Notes under the pieces: generated by a model
Databases searched by the model: none
What the model was told of the DNA's origin: nothing
What the model saw: the letters and a program-made list of their open reading frames with translations, nothing else
Made by a program: the position numbers and the translations under genes
Shown: one piece after another, positions 5,534-5,712 of the stretch
Layout of the letters: every line of letters begins with the position of its first letter
Position numbering within the stretch: position 1 is the first letter of the stretch
DNA from: Blastococcus sp.
GTDB taxonomy: Bacteria; Actinomycetota; Actinomycetes; Mycobacteriales; Geodermatophilaceae
Direction: 5' to 3'
Assembly (NCBI GenBank): GCA_025963345.1
Contig: JAOPUS010000431.1
Span: forward strand, 1 to 5,712
DNA length: 5,712 nt

Positions 5534-5599
5534 TCAGCAGGACCCCCACCCACCTCAGACGCTCTGCCGGCCGCCCACCCCACCCCCCCGAGGACCCCC
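5534..5599 (+). other. C-rich, G-poor intergenic spacer with a G-quadruplex motif on the minus strand
   Basis: Between the ligase stop and the next start the plus strand is strongly C-rich (about 32 C to 7 G in 5541-5589). C-runs at 5574-5576, 5578-5581, 5583-5589 and 5595-5599 with loops of 1, 1 and 5 nt give a four-run G-quadruplex motif on the template strand. The mRNA would be unstructured, of the kind Rho can load on. No intrinsic terminator is visible, so the two flanking genes are probably co-transcribed. Confidence 0.4.
5590..5594 (+). promoter_or_regulatory. Ribosome binding site of the gene starting at 5600
   Basis: GAGGA is separated from the ATG at 5600 by five C residues, a normal spacing. 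It supports the partial reading frame at the window edge as a real gene. Confidence 0.65.
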
Positions 5600-5712
5600 A
5601 TGGACCAGCGCTCGTTCCCCCTGCCGTCGCAGATCGCCGCCGTGCCCGGGGCGGAGGGATGGGAGGCGATGTACCCGTACTTCTCGCGCTTCCAGCCCGA
5701 GGACGACGAGCG
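5600..5712 (+). CDS. N-terminus of a probable PEP-utilising (dikinase-like) protein, cut by window
   Basis: Only 37 codons are inside the window, starting MDQRSFPLPSQIAAVPGAEG and continuing WEAMYPYFSRFQPEDDE. The pattern of a short FPxPs lead followed by PGAEGWExMYPYxxxF is one I recall from the start of bacterial proteins annotated as PEP-utilising enzyme, mobile region (PEP synthase or phenylphosphate-synthase-like subunits). The phosphohistidine that would prove this lies much further on. There is no signal peptide. The gene follows the ligase by 66 bp on the same strand, has a good ribosome binding site, and is likely in the same operon. Coding is well supported by the site and by typical codon use. 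The family name is recognition from memory and could be wrong. Confidence 0.6.
   Translation, partial: MDQRSFPLPSQIAAVPGAEGWEAMYPYFSRFQPEDDE

Noticed and set aside
1..5712. CRISPR arrays, insertion sequences, tRNA or rRNA genes
   Set aside because: No repeat-spacer pattern, transposase motif, terminal inverted repeats or tRNA-like fold was seen on either strand.

Overview
The window is a gene-dense, high-GC stretch with strong G/C bias at third codon positions, GTG starts and a mixture of Shine-Dalgarno-led and apparently leaderless genes. This points to an actinobacterium. A Geodermatophilaceae or Pseudonocardiaceae origin is my guess from the style of the proteins, not something proven here.

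Left part (1-2600): four genes run on the minus strand. In transcription order they are a HAD-IB phosphatase (2533-1886), a small cupin protein (1852-1502), a 138-aa protein of unknown function (1479-1063) and a zinc-independent quinone-oxidoreductase-type MDR enzyme (1007 to the window edge). The gaps are only 22-55 bp. The first three lack a good ribosome binding site and instead carry a TAnnnT-like hexamer exactly 6 nt before the start codon, so they may have their own leaderless promoters. They look like housekeeping or stress genes with no obvious shared pathway.

Right part (2598-5712): an IclR-family regulator (minus strand) is divergent from an acetoacetyl-CoA-synthetase-type acyl-CoA ligase (plus strand). 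An 89-bp control region between them holds two clear dyads. After the ligase and a C-rich 66-bp gap, a third gene begins with a good ribosome binding site and runs off the window. Its first 37 residues resemble the N-terminus of PEP-utilising (dikinase-like) proteins.

How the right part may work together (inference): an IclR regulator related to those of aromatic catabolism, a 3-ketoacid-CoA ligase and a PEP-synthase-like subunit are what would be expected at the edge of a cluster for hydroxyaryl methyl ketones (acetovanillone or 4-hydroxyacetophenone type). In such pathways the phenol is phosphorylated, the methyl ketone is carboxylated to an aroylacetate, and the aroylacetate may be activated by CoA. 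If so, the ligase may act on an aroylacetate rather than acetoacetate. The deciding evidence, a biotin-dependent carboxylase and further dikinase subunits, would lie beyond 5712. Plain acetoacetate or ketone-body use is the conservative alternative.
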